Source: Streptomyces sp. SA15 (lineage in GTDB: Bacteria; Actinomycetota; Actinomycetes; Streptomycetales; Streptomycetaceae). Taken from it: a DNA stretch of 64,000 nt. The DNA is taken from assembly GCF_002291145.1 (NCBI RefSeq), contig NZ_NTGE01000213.1:1-64000 (forward strand), in the 5' to 3' direction. The position numbers were made by a program, and so were the translations under genes. The notes below the pieces were generated by a model, which saw nothing but the letters and a program-made list of their open reading frames with translations, searched no databases and was not told the origin of the DNA. Shown piece by piece: positions 41,607-48,975 of the stretch; positions within the stretch are counted from its first letter, which is position 1, and each line of letters begins with the position of its first letter.

Positions 41607-42907
41607 GAGGAGGCGAAGATCGTCTTCTTCTGGCGCTCGATCGACGACAGGATGCCGTCGACGCCCTTGGGGTCGCGGATGAACTTCTGCAGCGCGGGCT
41701 GCATCACCGTGGAGGTGAAGTCCGGCCGGCTGTCACGGTCCATGAACTGCGTCAGGCTCTTCGCCCCGCTGATCATGTCGTACGCCTTCTTCTGCAGGGG
41801 GGTGTACGACGACGTGTCGGCCTTGGTGGAGGCGTGGACCACGCTCGGGTCGGACTTCAGGTAGATGGTCTCGGCGTCCGGAGTGCCCAGGTACTCCAGC
41901 AGCTTGACGGCTTCGGCCTTGTTCTTCGGGCTCTTGCTCATCATGAAGCCGTCGGTCGGCGCCTCGACGGTGTCCTGCCCGTACGCCGGGTCGATCTCCG
42001 GGAAGGCGAAGAAGTCGAGGTCGTCCAGGTCGGCCTTGTTGGTGAACTGCTGGGCGACGAAGGTGCCCAGCAGATACATGCCGGCCTTCTTCGAGGCGAG
42101 CGTCTGGGCCGCGTCCTGCCAGGTGCGGCCGACGGCGCCCTCCTGGTGGTAGGGGAGGATCTCCGCCCACAGGTCGAAGGCCTTGCGCACCTTGGCGTCG
42201 GTCCAGGAGGCCTTGCCAGCCATCAGGTCGACATGGAAGTCATAGCCGTTCTGGCGGAAGTTGATCTGGTCGAAGGTGCCGAGCGCGGGCCACGCGTCCT
42301 TGTCGCCGAACGCGATCGGAGTGAGCCCGTCCTTCTTCATCTGCTTGCACAGGGCGACGAAGTCGTCCCACTTGGTGGGGACTTCGTAGCCCTTCTCCTG
42401 GAAGACACTCTTCCGGTAGAAGATCGCCCACGGGTACGAGTACAGCGGCACGAAGTAGTACTTGCCGTCCTCGCCCTTGCTGAGCTTGTGCATCGCCTCG
42501 GGGAAGTTGCCCCCGATGGTCTTCCACACGTCGTCGATCGGGGTGGCCAGTCCCTTGGCCGCGAAGAACTGCATGCGGTATCCGGCGAACCAGGTGAACA
42601 CGTCGTCCGGCGTGCCCTGGAGGTAGGAGTTGATCTGCTCCTGGAAGGTGTTGGAGTCCTTGGTGTTCACGTCGACCGTGATGCCGGACTTCTTCTTGTA
42701 GGCCGCGTAGATGTCGGCGAAGGCCTTCTTCGGGACCGGGTCGGACGCCTTGGAGCCGAGGGTGACCGTCTTCGGGTCGGCGGCCGTGCCGCTGCCGCCG
42801 CAGGCGCTCAGCAGGGGTATACCGGCGCCGAGCAGGGCGGCGCCGCCCATGCCGCGCAGCAGGGTGCGGCGGGTGGCAGCGGGGAAGGAGGGGGAGGTGT
42901 GGTGCAT
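41603..42907 (-). CDS. Extracellular sugar-binding lipoprotein of the galactoside locus
   Basis: A solute-binding protein of 434 residues. The N-terminus has a twin-arginine-like TRRTLLRGMGGAALLGAG, then the lipobox LSAC. The binding fold includes YKKKSGITVDVNTKDSNTFQ, the FTWFAGYRMQFFAAKGLATP stretch and TDGFMMSKSPKNKAEAVKLL. ATG 42907 has CAGGAGCC upstream and is preferred to a start at 42961. First gene of the importer/GH36/GH42 operon. The ligand is probably a galactoside, inferred from the two downstream glycosidases. Confidence 0.92.
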   Translation of the reverse strand: MHHTSPSFPAATRRTLLRGMGGAALLGAGIPLLSACGGSGTAADPKTVTLGSKASDPVPKKAFADIYAAYKKKSGITVDVNTKDSNTFQEQINSYLQGTPDDVFTWFAGYRMQFFAAKGLATPIDDVWKTIGGNFPEAMHKLSKGEDGKYYFVPLYSYPWAIFYRKSVFQEKGYEVPTKWDDFVALCKQMKKDGLTPIAFGDKDAWPALGTFDQINFRQNGYDFHVDLMAGKASWTDAKVRKAFDLWAEILPYHQEGAVGRTWQDAAQTLASKKAGMYLLGTFVAQQFTNKADLDDLDFFAFPEIDPAYGQDTVEAPTDGFMMSKSPKNKAEAVKLLEYLGTPDAETIYLKSDPSVVHASTKADTSSYTPLQKKAYDMISGAKSLTQFMDRDSRPDFTSTVMQPALQKFIRDPKGVDGILSSIERQKKTIFASS

Positions 42908-43045
42908 GGACGGCTCCTGAGGGCAGGGTTCAGCCGGGGGATGCTCGAAAGCCGGTCGCAATCAACCAGAAATCAACTTGACCGAACACGATGGCGCAAT
43001 AACAGCCGCATGTCAGGTCATACGTCAATAGCTTTCGCCCCCGTT

Positions 43046-43064
43046 TGTCGAAACGTAATCGACA
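43046..43064. promoter_or_regulatory. Possible operator of the galactoside operon
   Basis: TGTCGA-AACGTAA-TCGACA is a perfect inverted repeat, 139 bp upstream of the solute-binding gene in an otherwise empty 262-bp region. No repressor gene is adjacent. Confidence 0.4.
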
Positions 43065-43169
43065 CAACACCGCTCGCCTCGGCGTTGTGGATCACTCGCG
43101 GCTGAAGGTAGAGACCAATCGACGGGGCCGCCTCCCCTCCGGGAGAGCCGGGAGATCCAGGAGGGCGGA

Positions 43170-43880
43170 TCAGGGAGATGGGGGCGACGCCCTGGCGGGC
43201 GGCTCCAGTTTCACGCCGACGCCCCGCAGAGTGTGCAGATAGCGCGGCCGCGCGGCCGTCTCGCCCAGCTTGCGGCGCAGCCAGGACAGATGGACGTCGA
43301 TGGTCTGGTCGTCGCCGTACGACTGCTGCCAGACCTCGGCGAGCAGTTCCTTGCGCGGGACGACGACACCTGGCCGGCCGGCCAGGAAGGCGAGCAGGTC
43401 GAACTCGCGCCGGGTGAGGTCGAGCCGTACGCCGTCCAGCTCGGCCTGCCGTCTGAGCGGATCCACGGTCAGGCCTCCGACCCGGAGCACGGTCGCCGAC
43501 GGCGCGTCCCCGGTGGCGGCACGGGACCGCCGTAGGACGGCCGCCATCCGCGCCGACAGATGCTCGACCGAGAACGGCTTGGTCAGGTAGTCGTCCGCCC
43601 CTGCGTTCAGCAGCCGGACGATCTCCGTCTCGTCGTCCCGGGCGGTGGCGATGATCACGGGCACGTCGGTGATGCCGCGCAGCATCTTCAGGGCCTCGGA
43701 GCCGTCCAGATCGGGCAGACCGAGGTCCAGAATGACCACGTCGAAGCGGAAATGGGCGACCTCGCGCAGCGCCTCCAGTGCCGTACCGACGCTGCGCACG
43801 GTGTGCGAAGCGTCGGTCAGATGCCGGATGAGCGCCGAGCGTACGAACTGGTCCTCCTCGACCACGAGCACACTTGCCAT
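43170..43880 (-). CDS. Orphan OmpR-family response regulator
   Basis: A response regulator of 236 residues. The receiver has acidic Glu9-Asp10, phosphoacceptor Asp52 (VVILDLGLPDLDG), a Thr/Ala switch region (IIATARDDE) and Lys in DDYLTKPFS. The C-terminal winged helix contains LDLTRREFDLLAFLAGRPG and VDVHLSWLRRKLGE-like text (here IDVHLSWLRRKLGE), then LHTLRGVGVKLE. Start ATG 43880 was chosen because the receiver begins there. No histidine kinase gene is adjacent, so its partner is unknown. Two perfect DnaA boxes lie 43-69 bp upstream. Confidence 0.92.
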   Translation of the reverse strand: MASVLVVEEDQFVRSALIRHLTDASHTVRSVGTALEALREVAHFRFDVVILDLGLPDLDGSEALKMLRGITDVPVIIATARDDETEIVRLLNAGADDYLTKPFSVEHLSARMAAVLRRSRAATGDAPSATVLRVGGLTVDPLRRQAELDGVRLDLTRREFDLLAFLAGRPGVVVPRKELLAEVWQQSYGDDQTIDVHLSWLRRKLGETAARPRYLHTLRGVGVKLEPPARASPPSP

Positions 43881-43922
43881 GCGCCGCACCGTACGCCATG
43901 TCGAACAGGCCCATCCGGCATC

Positions 43923-43931
43923 TGTGGACAA
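43923..43931 (-). promoter_or_regulatory. DnaA box 1 upstream of the response regulator gene
   Basis: TGTGGACAA, the complement of TTGTCCACA, the consensus Streptomyces DnaA box. Confidence 0.7.
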
Positions 43932-43940
43932 CTCCGCGGC

Positions 43941-43949
43941 TGTGGACAA
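43941..43949 (-). promoter_or_regulatory. DnaA box 2 upstream of the response regulator gene
   Basis: A second perfect TGTGGACAA in the same orientation, 18 bp from the first. Confidence 0.7.
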
Positions 43950-43986
43950 ACCCCGGCCGCCAGGGAACTGCCAGGAGACCCCCGCG

Positions 43987-44850
43987 TCACCTGAATACGG
44001 ATGGCGGCGGCGCCGGAGAGGCCACCGCGGCCGCGTCGGTCACCGGTACGGCCCCTCCTGTGAAGTCGGTGAGGGCCTTGCCGTGTTCCACGCGGCCCGG
44101 GTGCGGGTCGGAGGCGGCGCGGCGGGTGAGTTCGGTGAGCGGGAGCGGGTGGTCGCAGGCGACGAGGACCGCGTTGCCGAAGCGTTTGCCGCGCAGGACG
44201 GCCGGGTCGGCGAGCAGCGCGAGCTCGGGGAAGCGGGCCGACGCGGTGGCGATCTGGCCGCGCAGGTGGGCCAACGGCGGGCCGTCGGCGAGGTTGGCGG
44301 CGTAGAAACCGCCCGGCTTCAGGGCCCGGCGGACCTCGTCGAGGAACTCGGTCGAGGTGAGGTGGGCCGGGGTCCGGGCCCCGCTGAAGACGTCGGCGAT
44401 GACGAGGTCGGCCCAGCCGTCGGGCACCTTGGCGAGGCCTTCGCGGGCGTCCGCCGACCTGACCCGGATCCGCGTGTTCGGCGCCAACGGCAGTTCCCGG
44501 CGGACCAGTTGGACGAGGGGCGCGTCGCGCTCGACGACCTGCTGGGTGGAGCGGGGGCGGGTGGCGGCGACGTAGCGGGCCAGGGTCAGCGCGCCGCCGC
44601 CGAGGTGCACGGCGTGTACGGGCCGGCCGGGTGGGGCGACCAGGTCGATGACGTGCCCGAGCCGCCGTTGGTACTCGAAGGACAGATACGCCGGGTCGTC
44701 CAGATCGACATGCGACTGCGGAGCCCCGTCGACAAGCAGCGTCCAGGCCCGCGTCCGGTCCCGGTCGGGTATGAGCTCGGCGAGCCCACCGTCGACGGCT
44801 TCGACGACGACGGCCGCGCTGTCGCGCCGGGGGCTCCTGGACTTTCCCAT
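43987..44850 (-). CDS. Spermidine-synthase-like SAM-fold protein
   Basis: A 287-residue Rossmann-fold protein of the spermidine synthase/methyltransferase group. Family text: SYLSF-like AYLSFEYQRRLGHVIDL, the nucleotide loop VHAVHLGGGALTLARYVAAT, VVERDAPLVQLVRRELPL, then DLVIADVFSGARTPAHLTS and LKPGGFYAANLADGPP. The catalytic Asp pair of true aminopropyltransferases is only partly recognisable, so it could be a fused-type spermidine synthase relative of unknown substrate. No membrane segment is present. The response regulator gene starts 107 bp downstream. Confidence 0.82.
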   Translation of the reverse strand: MGKSRSPRRDSAAVVVEAVDGGLAELIPDRDRTRAWTLLVDGAPQSHVDLDDPAYLSFEYQRRLGHVIDLVAPPGRPVHAVHLGGGALTLARYVAATRPRSTQQVVERDAPLVQLVRRELPLAPNTRIRVRSADAREGLAKVPDGWADLVIADVFSGARTPAHLTSTEFLDEVRRALKPGGFYAANLADGPPLAHLRGQIATASARFPELALLADPAVLRGKRFGNAVLVACDHPLPLTELTRRAASDPHPGRVEHGKALTDFTGGAVPVTDAAAVASPAPPPSVFR

Positions 44851-44900
44851 TGGGCCATTATCCGGCGCGGTGGGGCGGTGGGCTCAGTGAGCCTTGGCCG

Positions 44901-45317
44901 TCACGTGCAGTTGTCCGCCGCCTCGATGATCCGCGCCGCCTCCCCCAGCGCCTCCCGCAGCACCGCCGGATCGGTCGCGAGGTCCGCATCGCCCGGCGGC
45001 AGCAGCCAGTCCGAGCCCTCGACCGGCGGCTCGAGGCTGAGCCGCACCCCGCGCCCGTCCGTCTCCGTGCACGAGCTGCCCGGCACGTCCCACCCGGCCG
45101 CCGTCCCCGGCGGCACCACGAACCCGAGGGTGTCGCCGCCGTCGTCGTGCAGAACGGGCCCCACCGCCTCGTCACCCGCCCCGCGCCGCAGGATGTCGAC
45201 CGCCTCGAGCCCGTGCCGCGTCGGCACCGTGACGACATCGCACCCGGGGTCCGGACACGCGGGCGGCGCACTGGACATGGTCGGCGTACAAGGATCGATG
45301 CTCTGGCTGGTCTCCAT
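44901..45317 (-). CDS. Conserved hypothetical protein
   Basis: A protein of 138 residues starting at ATG 45317 with GGAGG upstream; an in-frame ATG at 45401 would add 28 residues without a ribosome binding site. The N-terminus has a Cys-Pro stretch (CTPTMSSAPPACPDPGCDVV), then VPTRHGLEAVDILRRGAG, DDGGDTLGFVVPPGTAAGWD and a C-terminal helix ALGEAARIIEAADNCT. No known motif. It is divergent from the HTH/TPR regulator gene; the intergenic region contains an AT-rich palindrome that could serve both. Confidence 0.7.
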   Translation of the reverse strand: METSQSIDPCTPTMSSAPPACPDPGCDVVTVPTRHGLEAVDILRRGAGDEAVGPVLHDDGGDTLGFVVPPGTAAGWDVPGSSCTETDGRGVRLSLEPPVEGSDWLLPPGDADLATDPAVLREALGEAARIIEAADNCT

Positions 45318-45548
45318 CCCGGCCTCCACCACGGAACCTCTCCTCCAACGAGCGGCTCGGGAGTCGGGCCGCTCCCGGTCCGCAAGGTTCAACGCGCCCA
45401 CGCGTCAACGGCTACGGCGGAAGTCCGCCGCAAAGGATGGCAGTTCATGGCAGATCCCGGATGAGATATCCGGTTTGTAGCCAAACACAGCGTGGCGGGT
45501 CCGGCACAGCCGGTACGTTCTTGCCCGCCGGAAGCAAGGTGACAACAT

Positions 45549-45567
45549 CGATTAATTCGATTAATCG
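45549..45567. promoter_or_regulatory. AT-rich palindrome upstream of the HTH/TPR regulator
   Basis: CGATTAAT-TCG-ATTAATCG, a perfect 8-bp inverted repeat with a 3-base spacer, striking in this GC-rich DNA. It lies 56 bp before the start of the regulator gene and is a candidate operator. Confidence 0.55.
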
Positions 45568-45622
45568 GTCAAGTCATGGTGAATCCGGCATGGTTCGACG
45601 GTTCGCACGAGAGGACCCGGCC

Positions 45623-47119
45623 ATGGCGTCGTCAAAGGACACCCCGCCCCAGTCCCCCACACCACCGCAGCCGAACCTCGCGTTCCGGCGCCTGCGCGGA
45701 CAGCGCTCGCCGGCCGAGTTCGCCGCGGCGGTACGGCGGGCCGCCCGTGAGATCGGCGAGCGGGTCAGCTGCGACGCACGCTACGTCGGCCGGGTCGAGG
45801 CGGGTGAGATCCGCTGCCCCAACTACGCGTACGAGCGGGTGTTCTTGCACATGTTTCCCGGCCGCACCCTCACCGACCTTGGGTTCGCGCCCCGCTCGTC
45901 CGTACGCGGACGCCGGGCGCACGCACCCGAGGACGCGCCCCCCTCGGGCGCCACACTCCCGGCGTACGCCACGAGTGAGACGCCAGGGGCGTACGAGCCG
46001 TATGAAACGCAGGACCCGCACGAGCGTTATCACCCGCACGACCCGCAAGACCCGTACGACCCGCAGGACCTGTACGAGACGCACGACAACTACGAGGAGA
46101 GCGACGTGCTGCGTCGCGCATTCATGACCGGCGGTGGTGCCACGGTGGCCGCCGCCTCCCTGGGCCCCATCGGGCTCGCCTTCGACGCCGCGGCCGCGGA
46201 ACGTCCCGTCCGTCGCGTCGGGACGAACGAGGTGAGCGCCCTCGAAGAGGCCGTTCGCAGGATCCGGCTGCTCGACGACCGGCACGGCGCCGACGGCCTG
46301 TACCGGCGCGCGGCGGAACCTCTGCGCGCCGCCTACGCACTGCTGGACGCGGGCGTGACCCGGCCGACGAGCGCCGAACGACTCCACTCCGGCGCCGGTG
46401 AGCTGGCCATCTCGGTGGGCTGGCTGGCCCACGACTCGGGCCGCTTCGACGACGCCCGCTCGCACTACGCGGAGGCGCTCGCGACCGCCCGGATGACCGG
46501 CGACGACGCCCTGGAGGCGCACGCCTTCTGCAATACGGCGTTCCTCGCGCGCGACGCCGGACGGCCACGGGAAGCAGTGCGCGCCGCGCAGGCCGCGCAA
46601 CGCGTCGCGCGCCCCCTGGGCTCCGCCCGCCTGATGTCGCTGCTCTCACTGCGCGAGGCGGGCGGCTGGGCCGGGCTCGCCGACCGCACCGGCTGCGAAC
46701 AGGCGCTCGCCCGCGCGCAGGCCCTCTACGAGCGCGGCCACTCGGACGCCGACCCCGAGTGGATGAGCTTCTACGGAGAGGCCGAGCTGGAGGGGCTGGA
46801 GGCGCAGTGCTGGTCGATGCTGGGCGACTGGCCTCGCGCGGCCCGGCACGCGCGCCGTGCGGCCCGCCTCCAGGACCCGCACTTCACGCGGAACATCGCG
46901 CTGTACACGGCGGAGCTGGCGGACGACCTCGCGCGCGGCGGGCGCCCCGACGAGGCCGCGGCGGCGGGGATGCGGGTGCTGGATCTGCTGGGCGAGGTGC
47001 AGTCGTCGCGGATCCAGACGATGCTGGCGGGGACGGCGAGGGTGCTGCTGCCTCACCGGCGGGCTTCGGGGGTTTCGGCGTTCTTGGAGAGGCACGGGAG
47101 CCTGCCGCGCACGGCCTAG
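45623..47119 (+). CDS. HTH/TPR regulator of the NsdA type
   Basis: A protein of 498 residues starting at ATG 45623 (GAGAGGAC upstream). An N-terminal XRE-like DNA-binding segment (RRLRGQRSPAEFAAAVRRAA, SCDARYVGRVEAGEIRCPNY) is followed by a low-complexity Tyr/Asp/Pro/His region (YHPHDPQDPYDPQDLYETHD). A Tat-like RRAFMTGGGATVAAASLGPI hydrophobic segment comes next, around residue 170, and then TPR-type helices to the end (GWLAHDSGRFDDARSHYAEA; AFCNTAFLARDAGRPREAVR). The layout resembles the Streptomyces NsdA/NsdB group of negative regulators of sporulation and antibiotics, but identity with either is not claimed. Confidence 0.8.
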   Translation: MASSKDTPPQSPTPPQPNLAFRRLRGQRSPAEFAAAVRRAAREIGERVSCDARYVGRVEAGEIRCPNYAYERVFLHMFPGRTLTDLGFAPRSSVRGRRAHAPEDAPPSGATLPAYATSETPGAYEPYETQDPHERYHPHDPQDPYDPQDLYETHDNYEESDVLRRAFMTGGGATVAAASLGPIGLAFDAAAAERPVRRVGTNEVSALEEAVRRIRLLDDRHGADGLYRRAAEPLRAAYALLDAGVTRPTSAERLHSGAGELAISVGWLAHDSGRFDDARSHYAEALATARMTGDDALEAHAFCNTAFLARDAGRPREAVRAAQAAQRVARPLGSARLMSLLSLREAGGWAGLADRTGCEQALARAQALYERGHSDADPEWMSFYGEAELEGLEAQCWSMLGDWPRAARHARRAARLQDPHFTRNIALYTAELADDLARGGRPDEAAAAGMRVLDLLGEVQSSRIQTMLAGTARVLLPHRRASGVSAFLERHGSLPRTA

Positions 47120-47225
47120 CTGCGGGCAGTCGTGCCGCTGGGGCGGCTCCCGACCCAAAGAGAGCGGCACCCGGCCAGCGCCGGCGAGCGAAACCCACCC
47201 GCCCGCACCAGCACCGAGCACCGCA

Positions 47226-47822
47226 CTACCCCGTCAGGTGCCCCAAGTCGTTCCAGCTCTCGATCGCAGGCTCCCCATAAGCCCACCCGAGCACCGACAA
47301 GGACGTCGGATTCAGCCTGATCCGCGCCCCGAAATCAATCGGCAGCCCCAACCACCGCGCCCCGATGGTCCGCAATATGTGCCCGTGCGCGAACACCAGC
47401 ACATCCCGCTCCTCGGCCCGCGCCCAGCCCACCACCTCGTCCGCCCGCGCCGTCACCTCGGCCGTCGACTCACCCTCCGGCACCCCGTCCCGCCAGATCA
47501 GCCACCCCGGCCGCACGGCCTGGATCTCCTCCGGAGTCATCCCCTCGTACGCCCCGTAGTCCCACTCCATCAGCGTGTCCCAGGTGCGCGCCCGCTCGCC
47601 GAACCCGGCGAGTTCGCACGTCTCACGCGCGCGTGCCAGAGGGCTGGTGCGCACCTCGACTCCGGTCAGGCCGTCGAACGGCGCCCGGTGCAGGCGCTCG
47701 CCGAGCAGCTTCGCGCCCCGGCGGCCCTCTTCCAGGAGCGGCACGTCGGTCCTGCCCGTGTGCTTGCCGGACAGCGACCATTGCGTCTGTCCGTGCCGGG
47801 CGAGCAGGATGCGCGGTGCCAT
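47226..47822 (-). CDS. Histidine phosphatase family protein
   Basis: A cytosolic phosphatase or mutase-like enzyme of 198 residues. The catalytic LARHGQTQWS (phospho-accepting His10) opens the protein, followed by GKHTGRTDVPLLEEGRRGA, EVRTSPLARARETCELAG, MEWDYGAYEGMTPEEI and VLVFAHGHILRTIGARW with the second His. ATG 47822 with a GGAGG ribosome binding site is preferred to 47867. Related proteins act on phosphoglycerate, alpha-ribazole phosphate or other sugar phosphates; the substrate here is unknown. It is convergent with the HTH/TPR gene. Confidence 0.92.
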   Translation of the reverse strand: MAPRILLARHGQTQWSLSGKHTGRTDVPLLEEGRRGAKLLGERLHRAPFDGLTGVEVRTSPLARARETCELAGFGERARTWDTLMEWDYGAYEGMTPEEIQAVRPGWLIWRDGVPEGESTAEVTARADEVVGWARAEERDVLVFAHGHILRTIGARWLGLPIDFGARIRLNPTSLSVLGWAYGEPAIESWNDLGHLTG

Positions 47823-48018
47823 GAACGGAACCTCCAGGAGAAATGAGAGGCGGAACCGCTCCATCATCGCGCACCCTGTTCAGGGGCAACCCGACGGGCG
47901 ATCTTTGCGTCTTTGAGGGCCGGGGGCGCTCCACGGGAGCGCGCACACGCGCCGTAAAGTGGCACGACCGAAAACACACCACGGGACGCCGCGCGACACG
48001 AAGGGGGAGGGCGATCGG

Positions 48019-48975
48019 ATGCCGCAGACCGAGTCACCAGGCATCGAGGCGGTCCCGAGGACCCGGTTGCGCTGGTGGACCGAGCTGCCGCTGATCCTCC
48101 TGGTGTACGCCTGCTACTCCGCGGGCCGGCTGATGGTACGGGGTGACGTCACCAGTGCCGTCGACCACGGTCTGGCCATCCTGCGCGTCGAGAAGTTCCT
48201 GCACATCAACGCGGAGCACCCGCTCAACCGGCTGTTCACGCGCGAGGCGTGGATCGGCATACCCGCCGACTTCTGGTACGCGTCGCTGCACTACCTGGTC
48301 ACGCCCGTGCTCCTGGTCTGGCTCTTCAGATCCCGCGCCGTGCACTACCGCATGGCCCGCACCTGGCTGATGACGTCCACCTTCATCGGTCTGATCGGCT
48401 TCACCCTGCTGCCGACCTGTCCGCCCCGTCTGCTCTCCTCGGACCACGGCTTCGTCGACACGATGGCCCAGTACAGCTCGTACGGCTGGTGGGGCGGCGA
48501 GGCGAGCGCGCCGCGGGGTCTGGGCGGTATGACGAACCAGTACGCGGCCATGCCGAGTCTGCACGTGGGCTGGGCGCTGTGGTGCGGAGTGATTCTGTGG
48601 AAGTACGGCGGGACGCGTACCACGAAGGTCGCCGGCGTCGTCTATCCGCTGGTGACGACGATCGTGGTGATGGGCACCGCGAACCACTACTTCCTCGACG
48701 CGGCCGCGGGCGCGGTCGTGATGGCGATCGGGCTGCTGCTCGCCCCGGTCGTTCTGCGGTACGCGGACCCGGTGATGGCGCGGATGCGGGCCCGGGTCGC
48801 GGCCGTCGCGCCGGTCTCTCCGGGCGCACGTGCCTCGATTGTCAGTGGCGGATGGAAGACTTCCGCGGGTGAGCGAATTCCACGGCAGCGCGAGTCACGG
48901 TTCTCAGACGGAGCCGAGCCGCCCAGTGCCGCCCCCAAGGACGCGGGGGACGGCGCTCCGGCAGCGGCTCGCTGA
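48019..48975 (+). CDS. PAP2-family membrane phosphatase
   Basis: An integral membrane protein of 318 residues, with about six hydrophobic helices between residues 25 and 260. PAP2-type catalytic text: PTCPPRL loop, MPSLHVGWALWCG (His) and MGTANHYFLDAAAGAVV (His/Asp). The domain is the inositol-phosphorylceramide synthase/aureobasidin-type variant, acting on lipid phosphates at the membrane. A polar C-terminal tail of about 60 residues follows. ATG 48019 has GGGGGAGGGC upstream. The gene overlaps the nuclease gene by 107 bp in another frame, an unusually long overlap that depends on the nuclease start chosen. Confidence 0.88.
   Translation: MPQTESPGIEAVPRTRLRWWTELPLILLVYACYSAGRLMVRGDVTSAVDHGLAILRVEKFLHINAEHPLNRLFTREAWIGIPADFWYASLHYLVTPVLLVWLFRSRAVHYRMARTWLMTSTFIGLIGFTLLPTCPPRLLSSDHGFVDTMAQYSSYGWWGGEASAPRGLGGMTNQYAAMPSLHVGWALWCGVILWKYGGTRTTKVAGVVYPLVTTIVVMGTANHYFLDAAAGAVVMAIGLLLAPVVLRYADPVMARMRARVAAVAPVSPGARASIVSGGWKTSAGERIPRQRESRFSDGAEPPSAAPKDAGDGAPAAAR

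Noticed and set aside
43923..43949. Replication origin
   Set aside because: Only two DnaA boxes are present, with no dnaA or dnaN nearby; an actinobacterial oriC has many boxes.
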